A stretch of DNA of 64,000 nt from CAZVJA01 sp964626885 (GCA_964626885.1 CAZVJA010000003.1:13829-77828); one strand, 5' to 3'. Shown: positions 35,857-45,554, numbered from the stretch's first letter. Notes: generated from the sequence alone by a model not told the origin. Translations and numbers: made by a program.

Positions 35857-38322
35857 CTACTTCCGGATTAACCACGCCTCGGCCACCTGACAAGCCCGGC
35901 CGTTGCGCCCCAACCCCGGTTCAGCCTGCCAGGTGAGTGTCAGCTTGCCGTCGCGTGTGGCCTCGGCCGGAATATCGAACTCCATTTTCCGTGCCGGCCC
36001 CCCTTTGACGATCAGGGGATGCACTTCGAGATTGTCGTCGGCCACTAGCCGGATTTTCGCACTTTCCCGATCTCCTGCGTAAGAGACGCGGATCTTGTAT
36101 CGAGCCGCGGGATCCAATCCGTCGTACTGCATGCGGATCGGTCCGTCGTACAAAATCTCGGCATTCTGCAACCATGACATCGGATAGTTGGTGAAATACG
36201 GCTCGCCGACGACATACCCGATCCGCGACGTACGGAAGGTTTCGGGGTCGGTTCCCAATCCTTCTCCCGGCAACAAATGCGGCTGACGCGCGGGATTTCC
36301 CAAGTCGTCGTAGAAGCCGCCGGGGCCCGGATCGGTCCAATGCGTGATCTCATGGATCGCCTTCAAACGCTCTTCTTCGGACGCCAGCGCGCGGATTTCG
36401 GAAATTCGATGCTTCAGCCACGTGCGATTGCTGACAGGCCAGTCGATGGTATCAAGATTAGCACCCCGTTCGGCGGCGATGGCCTGATGACGCTTGACGC
36501 TCAGTTGCATGCGGATGCTTCGGAACAACGCATCTCCGAGTTCGAAGATATGGGCGCGCTTCTCCGGCGAAACAGGTTCTTGTTCGATACCGTCGAGAAT
36601 CCTTTCCGCGCTGGACAATACCGCAGATGCCCCGCGACCTCCCGCCGATGAGAGCGTTTCCAGCGCCCGACGTTCTGAAGCCGTTTCTGTAATAACCCGG
36701 TCCCGAATGTAGGAGTCGTAATACGCTCGGTACAGCGCCTGCTGGAATCGCCAGTTTCCCGCCGTCTTCGGAGACGCGGTAGATTCGAGTTCCTGGAATT
36801 GCAGCAACGTCGTATCGATTGTGTGGTTCGTCAATACCGGGCCGTCCCAGTTCCGCTCCAATGCCAGAAGTCCCTGCGCGAAAGTGTCGGCGTATGCTTC
36901 GCCGATGAAGTACCGGCTGTATTCGCGCAACACCTGCTCGATGGGAGTATTCAAATCCCAACCGACCGCGCTGCAAACGATCTTATTGACGTCGTCGTTG
37001 CATCCCTCGGAGTACGTGATGAATCCATCGGAATCCGGTGCAAGCGAGCGTATCAGGCGCGCGAAACTTTTTGGCCGCGGATTAATGCCCTCTCGTCCCA
37101 CGGTAAATGCAAACGCGGCATCCCAGTTTGGCACGGTATACTGGCACTGGCGGCTGTGCGTGATGTCTGGATACTGTCGAATTCCGTACTGTTTCGGAAT
37201 CAGGCGCCGCAATTCGGGAATTGTCACGCGCACTTGCGGACCGTGAACGACACCGTTCAACCAAGTCGGCTGCTCCTTCTGGATGATGTCGCAAAACACC
37301 TGGAACCATTCCGCGTCAAAGCCCTGTGGCGAAACCCACATCTCCGCCTTGGGATGAAATCGTCGCAGATTCGCCGCCTGCTTTTCGAGGAATGGCAGCA
37401 TGTATTTCGGATGCGTATGCCCGGGATCGCCGCCGGGAACAAAGATTGCATCGATGCGCGGCAGACGAGAGAAAACGACCTCCCACTCCTTCAGTGCCTT
37501 TTCGACAGTGGCGGCATCGGCATAATCCGGATCGAGCGCCGGATACCAGATCCAGACGGCCAGATCGTACTCATTCAAGATCCGTGACATCTCGATCATC
37601 ATTTCGAGCTGAGGCAGCGGAAAGTGCGGGCTGGTCGCGTCGTCGTCGGTCCGCGGGGGAACCAGTTCCACGGCATTGGTTCCGAACACAGCCAGATCGC
37701 GAAAATACTGCTCCCACGTCGCGACATCCCAGGCATCGTACGAATTCGTCTTGGGCCGATAGCCGAGTTGATGTCCGCGCAGCTTCACCTGCGGCACTGT
37801 CGCCAAATTCAAGGTTGCGGGAACGGCCACATGCCCTTCCGATACCCGCAATTCCCGCAGCAGTCGACCAACCGCGAACAACACCCCCCGATTGTCATTG
37901 CCGACCAGCAAAACTGTCGGAGCCGGTTCTTTGACCACTCGCAGACGATATCCCTCAGCCCCGGAAAATCCTGCCGGCTGCGCAATTTGATCCGCCAGCC
38001 TCGCGGCAATGGGGGTCAGCGATGACGCGGTCCCGACGGCAATCACGGGCGTTCCGGACGCGGGCCAGGCATGGGCTTCTTTCCAGCGAATTCCACACCG
38101 CTTCTCAGCCTCCTCGATCAGCATTCGCACGGCTTGCTTCTCGGGTCCGGAAGCATTCTCCGGCGACAGCACAATCGCCTGCCGAAGGTCGAGCAGTTCC
38201 ATCTCAGAGGCGTCGGCGTGAGATGAAACGAGCAGCAGAACTAGCCCGACCCAGGTGGCACGACACAGCAAGGCACCAGGCAACTGCACAGACAGACGGG
38301 GGAAGGACAGGGATGCGGGCAT
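35857..38322 (-). CDS. Exported glycoside hydrolase-like protein (GH20/GH67-type TIM barrel)
   Basis: An 821-residue exported protein. ATG 38322 begins a signal peptide (ATWVGLVLLLVSSHADAS); the 38 upstream codons are not credible. Residues ~30-170 look like the non-catalytic alpha/beta domain that precedes GH20 and GH67 barrels (IVLSPENASGPEKQAV, VLLVGNDNRGVLFAVGRLLREL). The barrel follows with KLRGHQLGYRPKTNSYDAW, YDLAVWIWYPALDPDY, FVPGGDPGHTHPKYML and VSPQGFDAEWFQVF. The C-terminal ~250 residues are helical, then beta-rich. It probably acts on hexosamine- or uronate-containing glycans, but the GH family and the catalytic acids need an HMM search. Confidence 0.75.
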   Translation of the reverse strand: MPASLSFPRLSVQLPGALLCRATWVGLVLLLVSSHADASEMELLDLRQAIVLSPENASGPEKQAVRMLIEEAEKRCGIRWKEAHAWPASGTPVIAVGTASSLTPIAARLADQIAQPAGFSGAEGYRLRVVKEPAPTVLLVGNDNRGVLFAVGRLLRELRVSEGHVAVPATLNLATVPQVKLRGHQLGYRPKTNSYDAWDVATWEQYFRDLAVFGTNAVELVPPRTDDDATSPHFPLPQLEMMIEMSRILNEYDLAVWIWYPALDPDYADAATVEKALKEWEVVFSRLPRIDAIFVPGGDPGHTHPKYMLPFLEKQAANLRRFHPKAEMWVSPQGFDAEWFQVFCDIIQKEQPTWLNGVVHGPQVRVTIPELRRLIPKQYGIRQYPDITHSRQCQYTVPNWDAAFAFTVGREGINPRPKSFARLIRSLAPDSDGFITYSEGCNDDVNKIVCSAVGWDLNTPIEQVLREYSRYFIGEAYADTFAQGLLALERNWDGPVLTNHTIDTTLLQFQELESTASPKTAGNWRFQQALYRAYYDSYIRDRVITETASERRALETLSSAGGRGASAVLSSAERILDGIEQEPVSPEKRAHIFELGDALFRSIRMQLSVKRHQAIAAERGANLDTIDWPVSNRTWLKHRISEIRALASEEERLKAIHEITHWTDPGPGGFYDDLGNPARQPHLLPGEGLGTDPETFRTSRIGYVVGEPYFTNYPMSWLQNAEILYDGPIRMQYDGLDPAARYKIRVSYAGDRESAKIRLVADDNLEVHPLIVKGGPARKMEFDIPAEATRDGKLTLTWQAEPGLGRNGRACQVAEAWLIRK

Positions 38323-38466
38323 GGAGTCTTCTCGAAAGGTCTGAAGGAAGTCAACGATGACACCCAACGCCGAGTAAATCCGTCGGGTGTTCTCACGAGA
38401 GAACTCCACCGTAACGCCTGAACTTCCGGCAATCAATCATCCGGTGTCTCTCCGACCAAATGCACA

Positions 38467-39270
38467 CTATTTGACGGAGACATATGGGATTTCCGGAACA
38501 TGGACGACGAGCGTGGCTGCGTATTGCGTCCCTTCGTATTCGGCCGATTTTTCATCGTCAGCGATGACACGCGAAACAATCAGGTAGTAGTTCCCCTTTT
38601 CGGGAGTGAACGTCGCACGCCCCGCGGAGTCCGTTTTTCGTTCATACATCGCGTCGAACTCCCCTTTGAGTGATTCTCCGCGCGGAATAAACGAAACGCG
38701 GTTATCTGCCAGAGGTTTCCCTTTGTACATCAGGCGGACAGCGAAGGGTTGATGCGGCCCGAGGGTCGTGACGGGATTCGACTCGGGAATCAACTCGATC
38801 GGATGCCCTAATACGCGGGTCGACTCGGGGAATGTGGTTGGAATCTCCGAAAGTCGATCGACGGCGGCAAAGTAAGCCTTGGCGCTGCGGATCGAGCGAA
38901 TCGGGCGGCCGTGACTGACCACGCGATCGGACGCACTCACGGCGAGATAACATCCGGTTTGTGTCGGCACGAAACGCGTGGTCAGAAACGCCTCTTTGGG
39001 GGCCAGGCCGACGTCATCAAGTTGGCTTTTCAAATCCTGGCGGCTGCCGTCCGGCGCGATGATCTCGAGTGCTGCCTGGGCGGGGTCGATTTTCGAGGCG
39101 AGCTTGAAATCGCGGTGATGATTTCCGTGATTGCCAAGCATCAGGTCAACATGCACGCAGTCCCCCACGCGGACCACGCTCGTGTTTGTTTGAACCCAGG
39201 TGTCATGTGCATCGCAGGTCGTGGTTGCCAATACGGCACCTGCCAATATTGCCGTGGAAATAAATCGCAT
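38467..39270 (-). CDS. DUF4198 domain exported protein
   Basis: A 267-residue protein with a signal peptide ending in TTTCDAHDTWVQTN. The mature N-terminus with HDTWVQ, followed by LMLGNHGNHHRDFK, and the late YERKTDSAGRATFTPEKGNYYLIVSR match the DUF4198 / NikM-like beta-sandwich family, whose members are periplasmic and sometimes found near metal or cobalamin transport. The His-rich N-terminal stretch could bind metal; this is a guess. GAGGAG lies 5 bases before ATG 39270. It follows the DUF1559 gene by 123 bases on the same strand. Confidence 0.82.
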   Translation of the reverse strand: MRFISTAILAGAVLATTTCDAHDTWVQTNTSVVRVGDCVHVDLMLGNHGNHHRDFKLASKIDPAQAALEIIAPDGSRQDLKSQLDDVGLAPKEAFLTTRFVPTQTGCYLAVSASDRVVSHGRPIRSIRSAKAYFAAVDRLSEIPTTFPESTRVLGHPIELIPESNPVTTLGPHQPFAVRLMYKGKPLADNRVSFIPRGESLKGEFDAMYERKTDSAGRATFTPEKGNYYLIVSRVIADDEKSAEYEGTQYAATLVVHVPEIPYVSVK

Positions 39271-39329
39271 GGATGCTCCTCTTGAATGAAGAGTTTTGAA
39301 TCAGAAACAGAGGGTAGGATTCCACAGAG

Positions 39330-39349
39330 CCTTGCTGAATGGAGCAAGG
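39330..39349 (-). terminator. Hairpin downstream of the DUF1559 gene, weak terminator candidate
   Basis: CCTTGCT (39330-39336), a 6-base loop and AGCAAGG (39343-39349) form a perfect 7-base stem 45 bases past the DUF1559 stop codon (minus strand). No T-run follows on the minus strand, so it may instead be a processing or mRNA-stability element. Confidence 0.35.
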
Positions 39350-39393
39350 TTCGGCAGACGACTCAGTGAGACGAAATCATGAAAGACTCGTTG

Positions 39394-40362
39394 TCAGAAA
39401 GAGGTGATCGTTTCACTCCCCTCACGCGATCCAAGACCGTGCCAGACATCAACGTCAACGTTGTCTCCAATGAAGTGCACGCTTCCGTCACACATCAAAA
39501 CGTGCACGCCGCCGGGATGGTTGCTTCGAGCGGCCGTGAGCGCGAAGTTATGAAACGCGTTATTGCAGTCACTCGTCGGCGAGTTCGGAGTGTAGTAGTG
39601 GTTATAAAGCGTGTCCTGGTAGTGTCCGTTGATCCATTTCGCTCCCCGCGCCCCGGACCACGCAGTCGTGGCATTGGGAGTGCATGCAGCGGGAGTCGTG
39701 GGGGTTCCCAACGGCAGCAGGATGGATTGCAATTTGGGATTCTTGGGCGTTGCTCCGGTGGAATCGACGCCATTGCCGAGCAGCGTCTCGCTGAAAGCGG
39801 CGGTGGTTGTCGTGCCGTCATACAGATCGCGAAATTTCGTGGACGAGCGCGCATAGATGACGCCGTCAGAATCGGTTGATGATCCGTTGTTTATCAGACC
39901 GCTGCCGGTGCAGCCGATATAGTTCGTCACCCCAAACGACGACGTCTCGATTCTTCCCAAATCACTGGGGCAAACGTAGATCCCAACAGTGGTATGAGCG
40001 GCGACGTTATTTGCCTGCCAGCCGGGAATTCCAAAGTCGAGAGGTGGAACGTTGAAATCGAGCAGTTGTTGCAGATTCGCCTGCTCCGCATAGGGCAAGA
40101 GATGTGCAAGCGACGAAAACACCATCGGAAAGCCGAGTGTTCCCGGAGGAAACATCCGGTGTGCCGACTCATAGTTGTGAAGCGCCAGTCCAATTTGTTT
40201 CAGGTTGTTGCGACATTGCGTGCGGCGGGCTGCTTCGCGAGCCGATTGCACGGCCGGCAGCAGCAGGGCCATCAAAACGGCAATGATCGCCATCACGACC
40301 AATAACTCGATTAACGTGAAGCCGCGGCTGTCGCGCGCGGCGAGATCCTTTTGGGCGGACAT
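39394..40362 (-). CDS. DUF1559 prepilin-type protein (H-X9-DG)
   Basis: A planctomycete-expanded pseudopilin-like family. The N-terminus has the type IV prepilin cleavage/methylation signal (SRGFTLIELLVVMAIIAVLMALLLPAVQSAREAARR). The DUF1559 body follows with CRNNLKQIGLALHNYESAHRMFPPG, and the C-terminal 'H-X9-DG' element lies in NHPGGVHVLMCDGSVHFIGDNVD. It is processed by a prepilin peptidase and probably forms surface or secretion pseudopili; precise function is unknown. ATG 40362 has AAGGAG 8 bases upstream and is preferred over TTG 40368. The 322-residue length is typical. Confidence 0.95.
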   Translation of the reverse strand: MSAQKDLAARDSRGFTLIELLVVMAIIAVLMALLLPAVQSAREAARRTQCRNNLKQIGLALHNYESAHRMFPPGTLGFPMVFSSLAHLLPYAEQANLQQLLDFNVPPLDFGIPGWQANNVAAHTTVGIYVCPSDLGRIETSSFGVTNYIGCTGSGLINNGSSTDSDGVIYARSSTKFRDLYDGTTTTAAFSETLLGNGVDSTGATPKNPKLQSILLPLGTPTTPAACTPNATTAWSGARGAKWINGHYQDTLYNHYYTPNSPTSDCNNAFHNFALTAARSNHPGGVHVLMCDGSVHFIGDNVDVDVWHGLGSREGSETITSF

Positions 40363-40649
40363 ATTCAATGCTCCTTTTCGAGAAGCGAATTTTCATTACG
40401 GATTAGGTAGGTCACATCAGATGCGCGGCTGAACGCATGCGATTTCGCCGTGGGAGTGGGAATCCAGGACAACTGGCTTGCACAAGCTCAAGCACCGACA
40501 CACGGCGCTGCCTGTCCCTGTTTCAGAACCAGCAGGACACCGCGCGCCAGGGGTTGACGCCTGCGACAATCAAGTCCGCTCGCACAATGGCTTGAGCAAC
40601 TCGAAAAATTGCTCGCGCTCGGCGAACGCCGGGACTGATTCACGGCGTA

Positions 40650-41282
40650 TCAGGCACAAACCGCTTCCGGCGGGGGGGTTTCCGGAAGTAGCACGGGCTG
40701 TGGAGGGACCGCGGCCTTCCGCACAAAGATCCGCTCGGAGTGACAATCATCGGGCAAGGAAGTTCCCTGGACGATCAGTCGCGGATCAGCGTTGAGCGTC
40801 ACTGTCGACTGAGGAGCACCACCGCAAGTGCAAGCCGTCCAGCTCGGTACCTCGTTTCGCTTCTGATCTCGATGGCTTCCCTGCACCGGCGGCTTATTCC
40901 TGCCGGCACAACAAGACCGTACCCCTGCTCCCGAGGACCGTTGCCCGGCACAACAGCAATTCCCAGCGGCGCGGCGCGCCGCACTACATTGACAGACCGA
41001 TCCCGGGTTGCGCTTGCAGCACGGACGAGCCACTGCTTCACCGGAACACTTCTCGGTTATCTTTCCAACAATCTCCGCTATCGATTCACGACCGACGGAT
41101 GCTCCGTCGATTGCATCGAGAACCAGAGGGGAACAGCACGCTTCGAGGATGCCGAGAGATGCCGTCAGGTACAAGACAGTCGTCCCCCATGTCGCAATCT
41201 TGCGACGCAAGCTCTGACGCGTAGAGACTTGCCGCGCGGCGGGCGGGGGGGATTCGCAAAAAAAGGAAGGCAACCCAAGCAT
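40650..41282 (-). CDS. Cys-rich protein with N-terminal hydrophobic segment (unknown)
   Basis: Not recognised. The 210-residue frame has a charged N-terminus, one hydrophobic stretch (TTVLYLTASLGILEACC) that could be a signal anchor, and many cysteines in pairs (ACCS, RPCCK, CCCAG, RSCCAG, TACTCGG). It ends in a Pro-rich stretch (PPQPVLLPETPPPEAVCA). The composition resembles exported, metal- or disulfide-rich planctomycete hypotheticals. A longer plus-strand frame covers the same DNA, but its translation is featureless. No ribosome binding site is evident at ATG 41282, so the start is uncertain. Confidence 0.5.
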   Translation of the reverse strand: MLGLPSFFCESPPPAARQVSTRQSLRRKIATWGTTVLYLTASLGILEACCSPLVLDAIDGASVGRESIAEIVGKITEKCSGEAVARPCCKRNPGSVCQCSAARRAAGNCCCAGQRSSGAGVRSCCAGRNKPPVQGSHRDQKRNEVPSWTACTCGGAPQSTVTLNADPRLIVQGTSLPDDCHSERIFVRKAAVPPQPVLLPETPPPEAVCA

Positions 41283-41566
41283 GTAGCGGCCGCTGTCCTG
41301 GTGGGATCAAGTTACACTTGGCCAGTGATCCACAGTACAGGGGTCGCAACGGGACTGCAAGGTGTTGAGACGGGTTGGTGCTGCTTTCCCAGTTTTAGCC
41401 GGGCGGTTTCCCGCGATCGGGAATTGGCAATCTGGCTTACAGGGGCCTTCTCTCAATCATCAAACGAATAGCACGCGCTCGAAACGGGCGACCGCACGCC
41501 GATGCAAGGACTGTTCCGCAGCAAACGCACGCGAGACAAGAGATCGCGCCCTCGGATAGCCCACGA

Positions 41567-42037
41567 TCAGTCGAGCAACTCCGTTAAACTGAAGCGGCGC
41601 ATTGCCGAGGGGCCAGTCGCCTTCGGCAACGAGACACTCTGAGCAGGGGGCGCTGCCGGTGGAACGGGTGTGGACGCGGGCACGCAGGAATTGCAGTCGG
41701 TTCCGCAGGCCTCTTCCAACTTCCACTTCACAACACATTTCTCGCCACACTCGTACTCACGTTTCTTCAACACGTGGATATTCTTCACCCGTGCGCAGCC
41801 AGATTGGCAACATTTCGAGCAAGGGCATTGAACCGGCGGAATGCAGATTTGCTTGCACCCCACTTCGTAGCATTGCTTCTTGATCTTCTCGGTCTCGACA
41901 TGCGGGCAGCAAACCTTCTGGCTGCAGCCGCAAACCGACGGGTCAGCACATCCCTGAGACTTACAACCACAGAGTCCCTGTGCGGCCGCGACGTTCGAAA
42001 TCCCCATGACCAGGCAGAATGCAGTTAGAAAACGCAT
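41567..42037 (-). CDS. Exported Cys-rich protein (unknown)
   Basis: A 156-residue product from ATG 42037 (GGGAG 8 bases upstream) with a clear signal peptide (RFLTAFCLVMGISNVAAAQ). The mature region has over twenty cysteines, many in CxC, CC and CxxC spacings (LCGCKSQGCADPSVCGC, CPCSKCCQSGCA, GTDCNSC), then a Pro-rich tail. This suggests a metal-binding or disulfide-bonded exported protein. The family is unknown to me. It is encoded just upstream of another Cys-rich gene on the same strand, 284 bases apart. The 29 extra upstream codons look non-coding. Confidence 0.72.
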   Translation of the reverse strand: MRFLTAFCLVMGISNVAAAQGLCGCKSQGCADPSVCGCSQKVCCPHVETEKIKKQCYEVGCKQICIPPVQCPCSKCCQSGCARVKNIHVLKKREYECGEKCVVKWKLEEACGTDCNSCVPASTPVPPAAPPAQSVSLPKATGPSAMRRFSLTELLD

Positions 42038-42628
42038 GCCATCAACTCCCGTATCGTCAGAGTAGTCCGAAAGTGAAGCGGCCGTGCAAGCACGCACTAC
42101 CAAAAGGAGTTCTCGTCCCTGCATCAGGAACTGTCGGAACGAGCGCTGTAACCCGTAGGATCGTCACAACTATCGGAGCAGAACCGCTGTTTTCCCACGG
42201 CACGCCGTCGATCGTTGCGATTCTCTCCATATGAGTTCCGTTCCCGGAGGATTCCAGGAGATCTCCGGATACGTGGGGTCGTCACGTTGCGTAATTTGTA
42301 ACGGTCATATCGGTGTCAGAAACCCTTATTCACTCAAACCGAGGGGCCGGATGGCGATCATCCACGATTTCCATACAGGTTATGCCGGTCAAGAGACCTG
42401 TGAATATCAAGCTGTTCGCGTAACTGGAACGAATGGCTTAATCGATTCTCCAGTTCAAAAACTTCTCGGGTGTTTACCCCCAATGCCGGAACGGCCAATC
42501 TCGCATGTTAGATTTCCGGGTGGAGTACTGCAACTTGCGTCTATAAACCTCAACTCCAGCCCATCAGTAGAGTTGCGGGCATTCGGCTTGTGCCGGCTCT
42601 CATAAGAAAGAACTAAGGAAGGTATCGC
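42038..42628. other. 590-base divergent intergenic region, relatively AT-rich
   Basis: The largest gap in the window, between the Cys-rich gene (minus) and the HDOD gene (plus). It appears less GC-rich than its surroundings. The only sizeable frame (42231-42605, plus) gives a sequence without domain pattern or clear ribosome binding site, and I do not call it. The region must hold the two divergent promoters; I see no convincing consensus pair. Confidence 0.45.
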
Positions 42629-43510
42629 ATGTCGACCATGGCTACTGCCTCGATGGCTGAACGCCAAGCCGCGCTGGATCGATTCGTCCGGCGTGTCGAC
42701 GATGTTTCGAGTTTGCCGGACGTCGCCGCCCGCGTGATCGAGGTGGTCAACAACCCGGAAACATCCGTCATGGACCTTCGCGCGGTCGTTGAAAGCGATG
42801 CCTCGCTCGTCGCTCGGCTTTTACGGAACGTAAATTCAGCCGCATACGGCCTTCGCTCACGCGTCGACAGCATTCACCAGGCAATCTCGCTGCTGGGATT
42901 CAACACCATCAAGAATCTCGCGATCACGGCGTCGGTCTCGCAACTGTTTCGAGATAAGACACCGATCGGTGCCTACAACCGCCCGGGATTATGGAAGCAT
43001 ATGGTCAGCGTCGCGGTGGCGGCCCGAATGATCGCCGCGCGAAGCCGGCTCTCTCAATTCGACGAAGCCTACATGTGCGGCCTGCTGCATGATCTGGGAT
43101 TCATTCTGATCGATCAGCAGCAGCATCCGAAGTTCGTGCAGATCATGGAGTCACTGACTCCGGAAGTCCAGACGATTGAACTCGAGTCACAGATATTAGG
43201 TTTCGACCATGCGCAAGTGGGAGCGGCGGTCGGTGAAAAATGGGGATTCCCAGCGGGCGTCGTCGAGTCGATTCGGCATCACCACAATTCCGCGCGGGCG
43301 TCCGAAGAGCACCGGCCACTGGTCGCGGCGGTTGAAGTTGCAAACTTCTTATGTTCTCGCAAGGGAATCATGTCGACTGGAGTGCCGAATCTTCCTGTTC
43401 CAGCCGCTCCGACATTTGCTCTGTTGTCACTCAATCGAGACGGTTTGAAGGTGGTGTTCGAGGATCTCGATAAGGAACTTGCGAAGGCCCACGAGCTGAT
43501 GAGAATTTGA
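42629..43510 (+). CDS. HDOD domain protein
   Basis: A 293-residue signalling protein. The HDOD domain spans most of it: SLPDVAARVIEVVNNPETSVMDL, VESDASLVARLLRNVNSAAYGL, AISLLGFNTIKNLAITASV, then the HD-like MCGLLHDLGFILIDQQ. HDOD proteins resemble HD-GYP phosphodiesterases but lack the full metal ligands and usually act as scaffolds in signal transduction. GGAAGG lies 6-8 bases before ATG 42629. Its stop codon overlaps a TTG that could begin the histidine kinase, so the two products are probably made together. Confidence 0.9.
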   Translation: MSTMATASMAERQAALDRFVRRVDDVSSLPDVAARVIEVVNNPETSVMDLRAVVESDASLVARLLRNVNSAAYGLRSRVDSIHQAISLLGFNTIKNLAITASVSQLFRDKTPIGAYNRPGLWKHMVSVAVAARMIAARSRLSQFDEAYMCGLLHDLGFILIDQQQHPKFVQIMESLTPEVQTIELESQILGFDHAQVGAAVGEKWGFPAGVVESIRHHHNSARASEEHRPLVAAVEVANFLCSRKGIMSTGVPNLPVPAAPTFALLSLNRDGLKVVFEDLDKELAKAHELMRI

Positions 43511-43548
43511 GTCAGCCGTCAGCATCGATGGCTGAAACGAGGTTAAGT

Positions 43549-45546
43549 ATGTCGGGTCTCGATTTCATACTGAGCGAAGTATTCGGTGAGGACGAAAGCA
43601 TTCCCACCGAGTCGCAGGCCTGTCTACACAAACTGGCAGCGGCCCTCGTTCCGTATGGGCTCGAGATCTTGCTGATCCTCGATAGCGCGGGAACCGTCGT
43701 TCTGGAGTGGCATTCATCCTCAAACTCCACTTCGACAAGGTTTTCATTCGATATGCTATGTCGCCGCGTGGCCGACCAGGGTTGCGCCGCGGTGGAGAAC
43801 ACCGATTCCGGCGAGGTGATCTTCTGCGAGAAGTTTTCCCACGATAGTCTCTCGTCCGGATTTATCGCGGGATGCTTGTCTGCCGTAAGCGACCCGTCAG
43901 CCTCCGTGGAACGCAATGACCGTCTTCGCGATATGCTTCCGCTTCTGGCGGCTACGGGATTGTCACTGTCGACTTTGAACTCTTCGGCCGATGAGGCGGG
44001 GCAGACCACTTCGCGATTGAATCAACTGAACAACGAATACGAAGCCTTGCGCGAACAATACTGCAAGACCGTCGCGGCCAAGCTGGAAGCCTATGACGAG
44101 CGTTTGCGCGATCAACAGCGTTATGCAACGCAGTTGGAAAAGGACGTCGCCAAACGAACTAGAAAGCTGTTTCAAAACCAAGTCTCTCTCCAGAGATACG
44201 CCGACAAACTCAAAGCCGCCAACGACGTTCAAGAAGAAAACGCCAATCGTTTGGAGCGCCTCGTCGCGGAACTGGAAGTCGCGAAGAAGGCCGCCGAACA
44301 AGCGGCGGAGTGCAAGAGCGCGTTCCTCGCAAACATGAGTCACGAGATTCGCACGCCGCTGAACGCCATCATCGGATTCACGGATTTATTGAAAAACGAC
44401 GGCCCGTCGCTGAGCGATACCCAGCGGAATGACATGCTTGGGACCATTCAACGAAACGGCCACCATCTACTGGAGATCATCAACGACATTCTGGATCTTT
44501 CGAAGATCGAGGCCAACCGGGTGCAAATCGAGCAGATCGGCTGCTCTCCGTTGGAAATCCTGCGTGACGTACGGGATCTCATGCTCGTCCGGGCGAATGC
44601 CAAAAAGCTGCCGCTGGAACTCGATATCGCAGGAGCCATTCCGGCAACAATCGCAAGCGATCCCACCCGTCTTAAGCAGATCCTCATCAATCTCGTGGGA
44701 AATGCCATTAAGTTCACGGTTGATGGTTCCGTGCGAGTGATCGTTTCGCTCGATCGCGAAGGAGAGACCCCACGGCTTCGCTTTGACGTCGTCGACACCG
44801 GCATCGGAATGAACGAAATTCAACTGGGCGCGATCTTCAACCCATTTACTCAAGCCGACGCCTCAACGACTCGTATGTTCGGTGGAACCGGACTGGGACT
44901 CTCGATTTGCAAACGACTCGCGGAATTGATGGGAGGCAAGATCCTTGTCGATAGTCAACTGGGCGAAGGAAGTACCTTCAGCGTGCTGATCCCCACCGGG
45001 CCAATCGATAATGTGGCGATGGTCGATCGAATCAATTCCCCAACGGACGATTCCGTCAAGGAAGTCGCGAAGGAAGCTCCCCCCAAACCACTCGAAGGCT
45101 ACCGTGTGCTTCTCGCAGAGGACGGAGCCGACAATCAGCGTCTCATTTCCTTCTTGCTGACGAAAGCTGGAGCAGAAGTCACCATCGTCGAGAATGGCCG
45201 TTTGGCCTTCGAGAGAGCCGTCTTCACCCGGGATCGACATGGAAAACGCGCAACCGATCCACCGGATGGATTCCATGTCGTGCTGATGGACATGCAGATG
45301 CCGGTCCTCGACGGCTACGGTGCCACTCGCAGCATTCGCGAAGTCGGATGCGATGTGCCCATCATCGCGCTGACCGCGCACGCCATGCAGGGGGATCGCG
45401 AAAAATGCCTGGAGGCGGGCTGCGACGACTACCTCACCAAACCGGTCAATCGCACGGCATTGATCGATACGATCTTGCGGTACGGAAGCAGGATCTCTCA
45501 GGCGAAGGACCAAAAGTCAGCCGAAGTGCCGGTCGCTTCACGTTAA
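43549..45546 (+). CDS. Hybrid sensor histidine kinase/response regulator
   Basis: A 665-residue soluble hybrid kinase. Residues ~1-150 form an unrecognised sensor-like domain (the SGLDFILSEVFGEDES N-terminus), followed by a long coiled coil to ~260. HisKA has the phospho-acceptor His in ANMSHEIRTPLNAIIGF. HATPase_c has the N box NLVGNAIKF, G1 DTGIGM and G2 GGTGLGLSICKRLAELMGG. The C-terminal receiver has the Asp in VVLMDMQMPVLDGYG and the Lys in DDYLTKPVNR. ATG 43549 is chosen for GAGG with 6-base spacing; ATG 43528 and TTG 43507 would be longer. No membrane helix is seen, so it is likely cytoplasmic, working with the HDOD protein. Confidence 0.93.
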   Translation: MSGLDFILSEVFGEDESIPTESQACLHKLAAALVPYGLEILLILDSAGTVVLEWHSSSNSTSTRFSFDMLCRRVADQGCAAVENTDSGEVIFCEKFSHDSLSSGFIAGCLSAVSDPSASVERNDRLRDMLPLLAATGLSLSTLNSSADEAGQTTSRLNQLNNEYEALREQYCKTVAAKLEAYDERLRDQQRYATQLEKDVAKRTRKLFQNQVSLQRYADKLKAANDVQEENANRLERLVAELEVAKKAAEQAAECKSAFLANMSHEIRTPLNAIIGFTDLLKNDGPSLSDTQRNDMLGTIQRNGHHLLEIINDILDLSKIEANRVQIEQIGCSPLEILRDVRDLMLVRANAKKLPLELDIAGAIPATIASDPTRLKQILINLVGNAIKFTVDGSVRVIVSLDREGETPRLRFDVVDTGIGMNEIQLGAIFNPFTQADASTTRMFGGTGLGLSICKRLAELMGGKILVDSQLGEGSTFSVLIPTGPIDNVAMVDRINSPTDDSVKEVAKEAPPKPLEGYRVLLAEDGADNQRLISFLLTKAGAEVTIVENGRLAFERAVFTRDRHGKRATDPPDGFHVVLMDMQMPVLDGYGATRSIREVGCDVPIIALTAHAMQGDREKCLEAGCDDYLTKPVNRTALIDTILRYGSRISQAKDQKSAEVPVASR

Positions 45547-45554
45547 ACGCGCGG

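Noticed and set aside
40740..41471. 243-residue plus-strand open frame
   Set aside because: Longer than the minus-strand Cys-rich frame but of random-looking composition, with no ribosome binding site; the call between the two remains uncertain.
42231..42605. 124-residue plus-strand open frame in the 590-base gap
   Set aside because: No domain pattern or clear ribosome binding site; kept as an intergenic note rather than a gene.
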